Source: HGM13233 sp964478515 (GTDB taxonomy: Bacteria; Bacillota; Clostridia; Oscillospirales; Ruminococcaceae). From it: DNA of 64,000 nt. Below the pieces are notes generated by a model. The model saw only the letters and a program-made list of their open reading frames with translations, did not search any database and was not told the origin of the DNA. The stretch covers positions 9,141-73,140 of the forward strand of contig CAYZIL010000008.1 of NCBI GenBank assembly GCA_964478515.1, given 5' to 3'. Shown one piece after another: positions 15,286 through 23,975 of this stretch. Positions within the stretch are counted from its first letter, which is position 1; the number at the start of each line of letters is the position of its first letter. Position numbers and translations under genes: made by a program.

Positions 15286-16446
15286 TTACAGGGTCGCGAG
15301 AAAGTTTTCAATGCCGGCGACAGCCGCCGAGATGTGTTTTAGAGAATAGGCGTAGGAGATGCGCACATAGCCCTCGCCGCACTCGCCGAAAGCCGTGCCG
15401 GGAACGAGCGCGACTTTTCCCTCGCGCATAAGTCTTTGGCAAAACTCGTCTGACGACAGGCCGAATTTCTTAATGCTGGGGAAAACATAGAAAGCGCCGC
15501 CCGGCTCAAAACATTCAAACCCCAGTCGCAGCAAATTGTCGACCAGATAGCGGCGACGGCGGTCGTACTCTTCGACCATTTCGGCAATATCGTCGTCGCC
15601 GTTGCGCATGGCCTCTACCGCAGCGTACTGGCTCTGCGTCGGCGCGCACATGACGGCTAACTGGTGTATTTTCAGCATAACTTTTGCCAGCTCGCGCGGC
15701 GCCGCGACGTAACCCAGCCGCCAGCCCGTCATGGCGTAGCTTTTGGAAAAGCCGCTCGCCACCACGGTGCGCTCGCGCATACCGTCCAGCGCGGCAATGG
15801 ACACGTGCTTATTCCCGTAGCTGAGCTCGGCATAAATTTCGTCCGACAAAACGGCGATATTCGTGCCGCGCAGTACGGCGGCAATGTCTTCCAGCTGTTC
15901 TTTTCTCATCACCGCGCCGGTGGGGTTGGCGGGGAACGGGAATACCAGCAGCTTGGTGCGCGGCGTTATCGCCGCGCGCAGTGCCGCGGGAGTGAGCACA
16001 AAAGCGTCTTTTTCGGTGTTTACGCTTACCGGCACGCCGCCCGCCAGTCGCACCAGCGGGTCATAACAGACAAAACAGGGTTCGGGGATTATTACTTCGT
16101 CGCCCGGCTCTATAAGCGCGCGCATGCAAAGGTCAACCGCCTCGCTGCCGCCGACAGTGACGAGCACCTCGTCCTTAGGGTCGTAGCTGAGCGCAAAACG
16201 GCGCTTCAAATAGGCGCATATCTCCTCGCGCAGCGGCAAAATACCGCTGTTGGAGGTGTAGTAGGTCTTGCCGGTCTCCAGGCTCTCTATACCCGCTTCG
16301 CGAATGTGCCAGGGAGTGACAAAGTCGGGCTGTCCGACGGTAAGCGAAATTACGTCGGGCATGTCGCCGAGCAGGTCGAAAAACTTTCGGATTCCGGACG
16401 GCTTTAGCTCGCTCGCCGTGCGGGAAAGCAGCTTGTCGTAATCCAT
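15286..16446 (-). CDS. Pyridoxal-phosphate aminotransferase, class I/II (aspartate aminotransferase-like)
   Basis: A 386-residue PLP enzyme. Features: the N-terminal ISLTVGQPDF, Asn in FPFPANPTGAV, Asp and Tyr in VLSDEIYAEL, the PLP lysine in SGFSKSYAMTGWRLGY (near residue 233), and the C-terminal substrate-binding arginine region GYVRISYAYS. It belongs to the fold-type I subgroup containing aspartate/aromatic aminotransferases; the exact substrate is uncertain. The ATG overlaps the stop of the Lrp-family regulator (TGATG), so the pair is translationally coupled, and the regulator may respond to an amino acid handled by this enzyme. Confidence 0.9.
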   Translation of the reverse strand: MDYDKLLSRTASELKPSGIRKFFDLLGDMPDVISLTVGQPDFVTPWHIREAGIESLETGKTYYTSNSGILPLREEICAYLKRRFALSYDPKDEVLVTVGGSEAVDLCMRALIEPGDEVIIPEPCFVCYDPLVRLAGGVPVSVNTEKDAFVLTPAALRAAITPRTKLLVFPFPANPTGAVMRKEQLEDIAAVLRGTNIAVLSDEIYAELSYGNKHVSIAALDGMRERTVVASGFSKSYAMTGWRLGYVAAPRELAKVMLKIHQLAVMCAPTQSQYAAVEAMRNGDDDIAEMVEEYDRRRRYLVDNLLRLGFECFEPGGAFYVFPSIKKFGLSSDEFCQRLMREGKVALVPGTAFGECGEGYVRISYAYSLKHISAAVAGIENFLATL

Positions 16447-16922
16447 CAGAGAGTCTGCTCCCTTTCGTCGACTTCCGGCGCTTCGTAAATAACGCCCTTA
16501 TCCTTGTATTTTTTCAGCATAAAGTGCGTTGCGGTAGACTGGATGTTGTCCATAGGCGCCAGTTTGCTGCTGACAAAAAAGGCCACGTCTTTCATGGTCT
16601 TGCCCTCAATGAGCACCGCCAAATCGTAGCTGCCGGACATCAAATAGACCGACTGCACCTCGGGATAGTTGTATATTTTTTCCGCGACCTTGTCAAAGCC
16701 GCGGTCGCGCTGCGGGGTAACCTTGAGCTCTATCCAGGCGCTGACGTATTCGCGGTCGGTCTTGTCCCAGTCTACCAGTGCCTTGTAGCCGACAATTACG
16801 CCGCGGCTCTCGTAGTCGCTGATATGTCTTGTTACTTCCTGTTCACTGCACCCGCACATAGAGGCTATGTCGGCGTCGCTGACGCGGCAGTCATTTTCCA
16901 GAATCTTCAGCAATTTGTCCAT
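16446..16922 (-). CDS. Lrp/AsnC-family transcriptional regulator
   Basis: A 158-residue regulator with an N-terminal winged helix-turn-helix (VSDADIASMCGCSEQEVTRH) and a C-terminal RAM ligand-binding domain (ELKVTPQRDRGFDKVAEKI, then VYLMSGSYDLAVLIEGKTM with the typical G-x-YD). Lrp-type proteins form octamers that sense amino acids. The ATG at 16922 is preceded by GAGG at 6 bases; a GTG four codons earlier lies on top of that site and is less likely. It is cotranscribed with the aminotransferase, its probable target. Confidence 0.9.
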   Translation of the reverse strand: MDKLLKILENDCRVSDADIASMCGCSEQEVTRHISDYESRGVIVGYKALVDWDKTDREYVSAWIELKVTPQRDRGFDKVAEKIYNYPEVQSVYLMSGSYDLAVLIEGKTMKDVAFFVSSKLAPMDNIQSTATHFMLKKYKDKGVIYEAPEVDEREQTL

Positions 16923-16989
16923 AAAGCGCCTCACTTAAATTTTGTCGTATTGCCATCAATTATATATTATCGACACCGAGAAAACAACA

Positions 16990-17979
16990 TCAGTTCTCTG
17001 CCGCATAAAGTCCGCTGACGCTGTCGAGCAGCGCGGCATACCGCGCCGCCACAGCAGCCGGCGAAACTATGCGCACACCGGTTCCGAATTGCAGCAGCCA
17101 GCCGAAAAAGACGTCGCTCACCGCAATATCTGCAGCGACGGCAAAGCTCCCCTCGCCGCGCGGGCGCATCATAACGTCTTTGCCGAAGCGGTCAATTACC
17201 ACATTGCGCAGCGAGTCGTCGAAAACCAGCTCTACCAAGACGCGCTCGCCGCCGAACATGGAAAACTGCGCTGCCGCATATTCGGAAACGTCTAAATCGA
17301 CCGCTGCCGCCGCAGCGGGTTCGTCGGTAACGCTGACGTCGCTCATGCGGTCGACGCGGTAGTTGCGCACAGTCCCCGTCGCGTCGTCTATGCCCACCGC
17401 ATAGTAATTGTCGTCGCGAAAAATCAGTCCGGCAAAGCTGACCGTGTATCTGCCGCCGTCGCGGCGAAACAGAGACTTGCCGTCGGCGCTATAGTCAAAA
17501 TAGCGAAACTGCGCTTTTTGGGCGCTGTTTATTGCCGCGTGCAGGGCATCGGTATTGTAATACACGCTCTCGTTCATCGTCTTGACGCGGTTGTCAACAT
17601 GCACGCTGCGGCGCAGCTCCAGCGACTGTCGCTCGCTCGCGAGCGAGCCGAGCTTTTTCAGCAGCTCACGGCTCTTTTTCAGACTGATAAACCGGCTCGC
17701 ACAAACTGCGTCGGCCAACATGCGCAGCTCGACGGGCTCGAACTCTCGCGACATCAGCCGGTACTCGCGGCCGACAAGCTCTATGTCCATACCGGCGGCC
17801 CGCAGCAATTCAATGTCGGCGTAAACCGACTTGCGCTCGGCATTTACGCCGCGGCTCGAAAGCGCCGCGAGCAGCTGTGCCATACTCATTCCCTGCTGTT
17901 CGTCGGTACCGGCGCGAAGTATTTGCGCTAAATAAACAAGCTTAGCTTTTGAGTTGGGGTTTTTCGCCACAGTTCGCAT
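16990..17979 (-). CDS. WYL-domain transcriptional regulator
   Basis: A 329-residue protein with an N-terminal DeoR-type helix-turn-helix (LAALSSRGVNAERKSVYADIE) and a WYL domain of about 80 residues (from FRYFDYSADG, including DDNYYAVGI and NYRVDRMSDV), then a C-terminal WCX domain. WYL domains bind nucleic-acid or nucleotide ligands and occur in many regulators. No neighbour on the same strand gives a target; the gene appears to be transcribed alone. Confidence 0.85.
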   Translation of the reverse strand: MRTVAKNPNSKAKLVYLAQILRAGTDEQQGMSMAQLLAALSSRGVNAERKSVYADIELLRAAGMDIELVGREYRLMSREFEPVELRMLADAVCASRFISLKKSRELLKKLGSLASERQSLELRRSVHVDNRVKTMNESVYYNTDALHAAINSAQKAQFRYFDYSADGKSLFRRDGGRYTVSFAGLIFRDDNYYAVGIDDATGTVRNYRVDRMSDVSVTDEPAAAAAVDLDVSEYAAAQFSMFGGERVLVELVFDDSLRNVVIDRFGKDVMMRPRGEGSFAVAADIAVSDVFFGWLLQFGTGVRIVSPAAVAARYAALLDSVSGLYAAEN

Positions 17980-18096
17980 CCCCTGTCTTAATGTTTTTAT
18001 AAATCATATCAGCGGCGACAAAAAAAAGCAACGTCCGGCATAATCGCGCTTGCGCGGCAAACAATAGGCGGGTAAACTCTCCGACTGGAGGAACCT

Positions 18097-18543
18097 ATGA
18101 AGGACAAAAACAGCGAATATAAGAAAATGTATGAGGCGGCGTCGCCGCCGTCGAAAAAAATGCGCGACTTTACCTGGGCGTTCTGTGTCGGCGGCGCCAT
18201 CTGCGCGCTGGGGCAGCTGTTTATAAACGTCTATGCCGCCGCCGGTCTCGGCGAAAAGCCCGCGGCAACGCTGGCGTCGGTAACGCTTATTGCCCTGTCG
18301 GCGCTGGCCACCGGCATAGGCGTGTACGACAAGCTGGCGCGGCGCGCCGGCGCCGGCACCCTAGTGCCGATAACCGGCTTTGCCAACGCCGTTGTCTCTC
18401 CGGCGCTGGAATTCAAATCTGAAGGTTACGTGCTCGGTACCGGCGCGAAGATGTTCATTATCGCCGGTCCGGTTATTGTTTACGGCGTCGCCGCGTCAAT
18501 AGTTGCCGGTGTAATAAACTGGCTTTTGGAGGCACTGGTATGA
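18097..18543 (+). CDS. spoVAC: Stage V sporulation protein AC
   Basis: A 148-residue inner-membrane protein with about four transmembrane helices; part of the SpoVA channel that loads dipicolinic acid into the spore and releases it in germination. Characteristic stretches are FCVGGAICALGQ, YDKLARRAGAGTLVPITGFAN and FKSEGYVLGTGAKMFIIAGPVI. GGAGG precedes the ATG, and spoVAD overlaps by 4 bases (ATGA). A forespore (sigma-G) promoter is expected, but only a weak candidate (GCATA near 18035) is visible. Confidence 0.93.
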   Translation: MKDKNSEYKKMYEAASPPSKKMRDFTWAFCVGGAICALGQLFINVYAAAGLGEKPAATLASVTLIALSALATGIGVYDKLARRAGAGTLVPITGFANAVVSPALEFKSEGYVLGTGAKMFIIAGPVIVYGVAASIVAGVINWLLEALV

Positions 18544-19532
18544 GAGAAGTTTTGGTTTTCAAAAACCGCCCCAGTATACTTGCCGCCGACGCGGTCGTTG
18601 GCAAAAAAGAGTCCGAGGGGCCGTTGGGACGCTATTTTGACCGGGTAGAGGCCGACACTACGCTCGGAAAACCGACCTGGGAGCAGGCCGAGTCCGAATT
18701 GCAGCGCCGCGCTCTGCTCGCGGCACTGCAGGGCGCCGGGTGCGACGCGCAGCAGTTGGACGTAGTTTTCGGCGGCGACTTGCAAGCGCAGTGCACCGCC
18801 TCCGGCTACACGGCGCGCGCCGTCGGCCGGCCATTTTACAACGTCTACGGCGCCTGCTCGACAATGTCGCAGTCGCTGCTCGGCGCCGCCGCTTTTGTCG
18901 ACGGCGGCTACGCCGAGACCGCCGGCGCGCTGACCAGCAGTCATTTTTGCGCCGCCGAGCGTCAGTTTCGGTTCCCGCTTGAATACGGCGGCCAGCGCAC
19001 TCCCACGTCGCAGTGGACAGTTACCGCCGCCGGCTGCTGCATTGTGGGACGCAGCACGCCGGGGCGCCCCTATATCCATTTTGCCACCGTCGGGCGGGTA
19101 ATTGACTACGGCGTCAACGACATCAACAACATGGGCGCGGCAATGGCTCCGGCGGCCGCCGACACGCTCACGCGTTACCTCGCCGCCACCGGCACGCGCA
19201 CAGACGACTACGACACCGTCGTTACCGGCGACCTCGGCAACGTCGGCAGCGAGCTGCTGCGCCAGCTGCTTTCCCAGCGCGGCATAGAGCTGCGCAACCA
19301 CCTTGACTGCGGGTGCATAATATACGACACGACCCGCAGCGACGTCGGCGCCGGCGGTTCGGGCTGCGGGTGTTCGGCGGCGGTATTGTGCAAGTGTCTG
19401 CTGCCGCAGCTGCTCGCCGGGCAAAGCCGCAATATTTTGTTTATGGCCACCGGCGCGCTGATGAGCACGGCGCTATACCAGCAAGGCGAGACAATCCCCG
19501 CCGTCGCCCACCTGATTAACATCAGAATTTAG
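18540..19532 (+). CDS. spoVAD: Stage V sporulation protein AD
   Basis: A 330-residue protein with a thiolase fold that acts on the cytosolic side of the SpoVA dipicolinate channel and binds dipicolinic acid. Characteristic segments are GPLGRYFDR, VYGACSTMSQSLLGAA, ALTSSHFCAAERQFRFP, the QWTVTAAGCC stretch, and the C-terminal LFMATGALMST. GGAGG lies 8 bases before the ATG. The third conserved partner, spoVAE, is not here but at 57.1 kb on the other strand. Confidence 0.93.
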   Translation: MREVLVFKNRPSILAADAVVGKKESEGPLGRYFDRVEADTTLGKPTWEQAESELQRRALLAALQGAGCDAQQLDVVFGGDLQAQCTASGYTARAVGRPFYNVYGACSTMSQSLLGAAAFVDGGYAETAGALTSSHFCAAERQFRFPLEYGGQRTPTSQWTVTAAGCCIVGRSTPGRPYIHFATVGRVIDYGVNDINNMGAAMAPAAADTLTRYLAATGTRTDDYDTVVTGDLGNVGSELLRQLLSQRGIELRNHLDCGCIIYDTTRSDVGAGGSGCGCSAAVLCKCLLPQLLAGQSRNILFMATGALMSTALYQQGETIPAVAHLINIRI

Positions 19533-19535
19533 CGC

Positions 19536-19564
19536 TTGACAGCAGCGCGGCGGGGATGTATAAT
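19536..19564 (+). promoter_or_regulatory. Promoter of the T-box-trpB transcript
   Basis: TTGACA (19536-19541), 17-bp spacer, TATAAT (19559-19564): a perfect consensus. Confidence 0.85.
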
Positions 19565-19570
19565 CTCTGT

Positions 19571-19850
19571 CAAACCGATGATTCAGAGTAGTAAGCACGA
19601 GCAATCGCTGTCAAAGAGAGCTGCCGGTGGTGGGAATGCAGCACAGCGCTTTGTGCCGAATGGACTGATGAGGGCGGGCGGAAAGGCTGCGGCCGAGTAT
19701 GCTCCGACGCTTTTCCCGCGTTACCGGGAAGGACGCATGATGGTGCGTCGCAGAGTGGGCGATTTATTCGTCAATTCGGGTGGTACCGCAGAAGCTTTTT
19801 AAGGCTTTTGTCCCGGAATATTTTCCGGGACGGGGGCCTTTTTTGTTACC
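19571..19850 (+). ncRNA. Tryptophan-specific T-box riboswitch
   Basis: A tRNA-sensing leader of about 280 bases. Visible parts are the AGTAGTAAG box at the base of stem I, the specifier-loop sequence GAA-TGG-AC with the codon TGG (Trp) at 19661-19663, the T-box proper GGGTGGTACCGC at 19778-19789, and a terminator hairpin (GTCCCGGAA / TTCCGGGAC, about 19810-19832) followed by GCC and a T run ending near 19845. Uncharged tRNA-Trp is expected to pair with TGG and the T-box, favouring the antiterminator and trpB expression. Confidence 0.92.
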
Positions 19851-19877
19851 TGTCGCGGACAAAGAGAGGTATGAAAA

Positions 19878-21257
19878 ATGAAAGAAAGCAACATTCCTTA
19901 CAAAATCTATCTCGACGAGAGCGAGCTGCCGCGCGCTTGGTACAACCTGCGCGCCGACATGCCCAACAAGCCGGCGCCGCTGCTCGACCCTAGTGCCGGC
20001 AAGCCGGTAACGGTCGAGGCTCTTTCGCACATCTTTTGCCGTGAGCTGGCGCTGCAAGAGCTAAATGACACCGACCGTTTTATTGACATCCCCGGCGAAA
20101 TTCGCGATTTCTACAAGATGTACCGGCCCGCGCCGCTGGTGCGCGCCTACTGTCTTGAAGAAAAGCTGCAGACTCCGGCCAAAATCTACTATAAGTTTGA
20201 GGGCAACAACACCTCCGGCAGCCACAAGCTCAATTCCGCCATCGCCCAGGCCTATTACGCCAAAGAACAGGGGCTGCGCGGCGTCACCACCGAGACCGGC
20301 GCCGGCCAGTGGGGCACGGCGCTGTCAATGGCCTGCGCCTACCTCGGTCTTGAGTGTCTGGTCTACATGGTAAAGTGCTCTTACGAGCAAAAGCCCTTCC
20401 GCCGCGAGGTTATGCGCACCTACGGTGCGAACGTCACACCCAGCCCCTCTGACACCACAGAAGTCGGCCGGCGCATTCTCGCCGAGCACCCTGGCACGAC
20501 CGGCTCGCTGGGCTGCGCCATTTCCGAGGCTGTCGAGGCCGCCGTGAACAACGAGGGCTTTCGCTATGTACTTGGCAGCGTGCTAAACCAGGTTGTGCTG
20601 CACCAGTCGGTAATCGGCCTTGAGGCAAAAGCAGCACTCGACAAATACGGCGTGCGGCCAGACATAATTATCGGCTGCGCCGGCGGCGGCTCCAATCTCG
20701 GCGGACTTATTGCCCCGTTTGCCGGCGAAAAGCTGCGCGGCGAGAACGACTACCGCATAATAGCCGTCGAACCCTCCTCGTGTCCCAGCTTCACTCGCGG
20801 CGTTTTCGCCTATGACTACTGCGACACCGGCCGCGTTTGCCCGCTGGCAAAAATGTACACGCTCGGCAGCGGCTTTATCCCCTCGCCCGAACACTCCGGC
20901 GGCCTGCGCTACCACGGCATGAGCCCGATACTCTCGCAGCTGTACCACGACGGTGTTATGGAAGCGCGCAGTGTCGACCAGGTGTCCGTCTTCGCTGCCG
21001 CCGAAGAATTTGCCCGCGTCGAGGGCATTCTGCCCGCGCCCGAAAGCAGTCACGCCATCCGCGCCGCTATTGACGAGGCGCTGCACTGCAAAGAGACCGG
21101 CGAGAGCAAGACTATTCTTTTCGGCCTGACCGGTACCGGCTATTTCGACATGTACGCCTATGAAAAATACAACAACGGCGAAATGAGCAGCACCGTGCCC
21201 AGCGACGAGCAGCTGCAGGCCTCCTTCGCTATGCTGCCGAAAGTCGGCAGCAACTGA
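19878..21257 (+). CDS. trpB: Tryptophan synthase beta chain, TrpB2 type
   Basis: A 459-residue PLP enzyme of the TrpB2 (TrpB-like) group, longer than canonical TrpB1 (about 400) and with a distinctive N-terminal extension (IPYKIYLDESELPRAWYN). The PLP lysine is in GNNTSGSHKLNSA, the catalytic Glu region is TTETGAGQWG, and the phosphate loop is GCAGGGSNLGG. TrpB2 makes tryptophan from indole and serine, usually without TrpA. No trpA or other trp gene adjoins it. The tryptophan T-box upstream supports a real role in tryptophan supply, for example indole salvage. Confidence 0.93.
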   Translation: MKESNIPYKIYLDESELPRAWYNLRADMPNKPAPLLDPSAGKPVTVEALSHIFCRELALQELNDTDRFIDIPGEIRDFYKMYRPAPLVRAYCLEEKLQTPAKIYYKFEGNNTSGSHKLNSAIAQAYYAKEQGLRGVTTETGAGQWGTALSMACAYLGLECLVYMVKCSYEQKPFRREVMRTYGANVTPSPSDTTEVGRRILAEHPGTTGSLGCAISEAVEAAVNNEGFRYVLGSVLNQVVLHQSVIGLEAKAALDKYGVRPDIIIGCAGGGSNLGGLIAPFAGEKLRGENDYRIIAVEPSSCPSFTRGVFAYDYCDTGRVCPLAKMYTLGSGFIPSPEHSGGLRYHGMSPILSQLYHDGVMEARSVDQVSVFAAAEEFARVEGILPAPESSHAIRAAIDEALHCKETGESKTILFGLTGTGYFDMYAYEKYNNGEMSSTVPSDEQLQASFAMLPKVGSN

Positions 21258-21401
21258 AAATCGGCAAACGCGCGTTTTTTTGGCGCGGGCGGCGCCCGTC
21301 GAAGGCTGTGCTTTCGGCGGCCGCTTTTTTGCCGCCGTGCGCCGGCGGTAAGGCAACTGCGTAGACCACATTAAAAAAACGAACAAATTTTCACAAATCT
21401 C

Positions 21402-21449
21402 TTTACATTGAACGATTGTTTGTGTATAATGAACTCATAAACAATCGTT
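21402..21449 (+). promoter_or_regulatory. Promoter with flanking 11-bp inverted repeat (probable operator)
   Basis: TTTACA (21402-21407), 17-bp spacer, TATAAT (21425-21430). The -10 is bracketed by AACGATTGTTT (21411-21421) and its exact complement AAACAATCGTT (21439-21449). Such placement would let a dimeric repressor (TetR-like proteins often bind related sites) block polymerase. No regulator gene lies adjacent. The promoter serves the 73-residue protein gene. Confidence 0.65.
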
Positions 21450-21530
21450 TTGTAAGGATTATTGCGGTCGCTGTCCGTTCAATGGGACAATGTTCCTGTT
21501 ATGATGGAGACAGTAAAGGAGTGCGGTGAC

Positions 21531-21752
21531 ATGTTAAACAAAATCAGTGCGGCTATGGACAAATTCGCGGCCCTTGTGTGCGGGCTGGACAGCGACTACG
21601 ACTGGAACAGTGATTTTGGCGACGACGAGCTCGCTGTGAGTGAGCGCTGCCGCGCCCACAGTGAATTTGAAACCTTCTTCTTCGGCGACCTGCTCGCGAG
21701 TGCGCCGCGCGGTGAGCGCACCGTTATTGAGCGCCGCCAGTCGGCGGTCTGA
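21531..21752 (+). CDS. Small acidic protein of unknown function
   Basis: A 73-residue protein, MLNKISAAMDKFAALVCG at the start and then an acidic stretch (GLDSDYDWNSDFGDDELAV). It has no signal peptide or transmembrane helix, and I recognise no family. The ATG at 21531 has AAAGGAG 9 bases upstream. It stands alone between a strong, apparently regulated promoter and a terminator, which suggests that it is a real, conditionally expressed gene. Confidence 0.6.
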   Translation: MLNKISAAMDKFAALVCGLDSDYDWNSDFGDDELAVSERCRAHSEFETFFFGDLLASAPRGERTVIERRQSAV

Positions 21753-21766
21753 AAAACTGCTTTTCC

Positions 21767-21796
21767 GCCCGCTGAGTTTCAGCGGGCGTTTTTTTG
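21767..21796 (+). terminator. Terminator of the small acidic protein gene
   Basis: GCCCGCTGA / TCAGCGGGC stem with a short loop, followed by a T run (21789-21795). Confidence 0.85.
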
Positions 21797-21978
21797 CCTT
21801 TTGCGGTGGCGCGTGGTTCATTTCGTCACCGGTACTTTTGCGCTCGCTCAGGCGCTTATTCGCCGCGCGGCGGCCGTTTTTTTTGAGTTATGTGCCGCGG
21901 CGAAAGCTTGCCGAAGCACAATAAAACACGGCGTCACCGCTTTAGGGCGGCGCCGCTGTGTCGTTTTGTAATGTCCAC

Positions 21979-22899
21979 TTATTTTATTTTCGCGTAGTCG
22001 GCGGCAACGCGCGCGGCGACGCGGGCGTTGTTGTAGGCCAGCTGCAAATTGCTGGCGAAAGAGACGCCCTCGGTCATGTCCTTAATGTGCGAGAGCAAGA
22101 ACGGCGTCGTATCCTTACCGCGAATGCCCTGCTGCTTTGCCAGCGCCAACGCTTTGGTAATGACCTTCTCCATTTCGCCGTAGTCGAGCGCGTATTCTTC
22201 CGGAATCGGGTTGCCGATTACCAGACCGCCCTTGAGACCGAGCTCCCATTTTGTCTTCATTATTGCGGCTATCTGCTCGGTCGACGGCGCGTTGTAGTCG
22301 AGTTTGAAACCGCTGCTGCGGCAGTAGAAAGCGGGCAGATAATCGGTCTTGTATCCGATTACGGGCACACCGTAGGTCTCGAGATACTCAAGCGTCAAGC
22401 CGAGGTCGAGCAGCGACTTCGCGCCGGCGCAAATTACCGCGACCGGAGTTTCGGCCAGCTCCTGCAAGTCGGCGCTGATGTCCATAGTCTCGGTGGCGCC
22501 GCGGTGCACGCCGCCAATGCCGCCGGTGGCAAACACGCGAATGCCGGCCATAGCGGCTATCATCATCGTCGTCGCCACAGTCGTCGCGCCGGTGCGGCCG
22601 GTGGCGAGGTATACCGCCACGTCGCGGCGGCTGACCTTGCCGACGCCGTCCGCCTTGCACATCAGTTGCAGCTCGTCCGCCGTCAGGCCGACTTTCAGTT
22701 TGCCGCCGATAATGGCGGTGGTTGCCGGCACCGCGCCCTCGGCGCGGACAATTTTTTCGACCTCTGCGGCAAATTCGGTGTTCTGCGGGTAGGGCATGCC
22801 GTGGCTGAGTATAGTGCTTTCCAGCGCCACTACCGGCGTGCCGGCGTCAAGCGCCTGCTTTACTACTGGGCTTATTTCGAGATACTTTTCGATTTTCAT
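21979..22899 (-). CDS. psuG: Pseudouridine-5'-phosphate glycosidase
   Basis: Cleaves the C-C glycosidic bond of pseudouridine-5'-phosphate to uracil and ribose-5-phosphate in the degradation of modified RNA. The 306 residues fit the family (about 305-312). Conserved segments include VALESTILSHGMPYPQN near the start, VATTMMIAAMAGIRVFATGGIGGVHRG in the middle (split here by eye into VATTMMIAAMAG and VFATGGIGGVHRG), and LIANPIP-like VIGNPIPEEYAL. The start overlaps the stop of psuK (TAATG), giving a complete two-gene pseudouridine catabolic operon. Confidence 0.93.
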   Translation of the reverse strand: MKIEKYLEISPVVKQALDAGTPVVALESTILSHGMPYPQNTEFAAEVEKIVRAEGAVPATTAIIGGKLKVGLTADELQLMCKADGVGKVSRRDVAVYLATGRTGATTVATTMMIAAMAGIRVFATGGIGGVHRGATETMDISADLQELAETPVAVICAGAKSLLDLGLTLEYLETYGVPVIGYKTDYLPAFYCRSSGFKLDYNAPSTEQIAAIMKTKWELGLKGGLVIGNPIPEEYALDYGEMEKVITKALALAKQQGIRGKDTTPFLLSHIKDMTEGVSFASNLQLAYNNARVAARVAADYAKIK

Positions 22900-23861
22900 T
22901 ATTGTCTGTGCTCCTTGAGAATTTTATTTACCAGTTGTTCACTGATTTCCGGGTTGATTGTGGTGTCGGCCGAAACCGCGGCTATTGACGCCGCCGCCGC
23001 AAAGTCGAGCGTTTGCGCGGCGTCATACCCGCGCAGGGTGCTGAAGATCAGCGCCGCCATAAACGCGTCGCCCGCGCCGGTGGCGTTGCGCATTAGTTTC
23101 AGCGGCCGCAGCGCGCGCTTCATGCACAGCCCGCCGCGGTCGGCATAGTAACAGCCGTCGCCGCCAAGACTGATAAACACACGCTTAAGCCCGCGTGCCA
23201 GCAGTGCGTCGGCCGCTTTGGCGAGCGTAGCGTCGCTGTCAATGCTCACGCCGCTGAGTATCTCCGCCTCCATCCGGTTGGGTTTGGCGGTGTCGAAACG
23301 ACCGATAAAGTCCTTGACGGTGCGCGCATAGCTCGTGGAGACCGGGTCGACATATACCGGTACTTCGGCAATGTCCAGCAGCAGCCGCATTGTGTCGGGC
23401 GGCAAGCTGGGGTCGCAAGTAACCAGCTGCGCGCCGTTAATCAGCGCGCTGTTTGCGCTTAGGTGCGAGCTAGGCAACAGTTCGAGTACCGACATATCCG
23501 ACAGCGCCACAAGCATGTCGCCGCGCTCGTCAAGAATGGAGATGTATGTCGAGGATGCGTGCGCGGCGGTGCGGTAGACCGCGCTGACGTCTACGCCGGC
23601 CGCGACGCTGTCGCGAATTATCTTCTCGCCGTAAACATCGTCGCCCACCGCGGTAATCAGCCGCGCGTCGGCGCCCAGTCGCGCAAGGTTTTCGCAGACG
23701 TTGCGCGTGACGCCGCCGGCCGACGTGTTCATGTGGCCGGGGTTGCTGTCGCGCATAACTATCGGCCGGCGGCTGCGGCCGTGCACGTCGACATTGGCCG
23801 CGCCGACACCGACAACGTAAGCGCCTCTTTGCTCTTTTGTATTATTGTTGGCCAAATTCAT
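22899..23861 (-). CDS. psuK: PfkB-family kinase, probable pseudouridine kinase
   Basis: A 320-residue PfkB-family sugar/nucleoside kinase; with psuG next to it, the substrate is probably pseudouridine. Features: VVGVGAANVDVHG near the start, the GGVTRNVCENLARLGA substrate segment, and the C-terminal NATGAGDAFMAAL with catalytic Asp and anion hole. The ATG at 23861 was chosen because the PfkB domain begins shortly after; the open frame extends further upstream through unrelated sequence. The nearby GAGG is very close to the ATG, so the start is slightly uncertain. An N-terminal HTH seen in some PsuK proteins is absent. Confidence 0.85.
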   Translation of the reverse strand: MNLANNNTKEQRGAYVVGVGAANVDVHGRSRRPIVMRDSNPGHMNTSAGGVTRNVCENLARLGADARLITAVGDDVYGEKIIRDSVAAGVDVSAVYRTAAHASSTYISILDERGDMLVALSDMSVLELLPSSHLSANSALINGAQLVTCDPSLPPDTMRLLLDIAEVPVYVDPVSTSYARTVKDFIGRFDTAKPNRMEAEILSGVSIDSDATLAKAADALLARGLKRVFISLGGDGCYYADRGGLCMKRALRPLKLMRNATGAGDAFMAALIFSTLRGYDAAQTLDFAAAASIAAVSADTTINPEISEQLVNKILKEHRQ

Positions 23862-23975
23862 CGCCTCATATCCGGCAAATTGTTGAGCATATAAATGATA
23901 TATTATTTTTATCTCTCTGTAAAGTGCTGAATAAACTGCCGCCGCCGCGTCCACAATATCTGCGGAGGTGTAAAG

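Noticed and set aside
18030..18060. A sigma-G promoter before spoVAC
   Set aside because: The GCATA candidate lacks a good -10 at suitable spacing, so I did not call it.
21958..23148. A 396-codon plus-strand frame opposite psuG
   Set aside because: psuG and psuK are firmly identified and overlap each other in the normal way.
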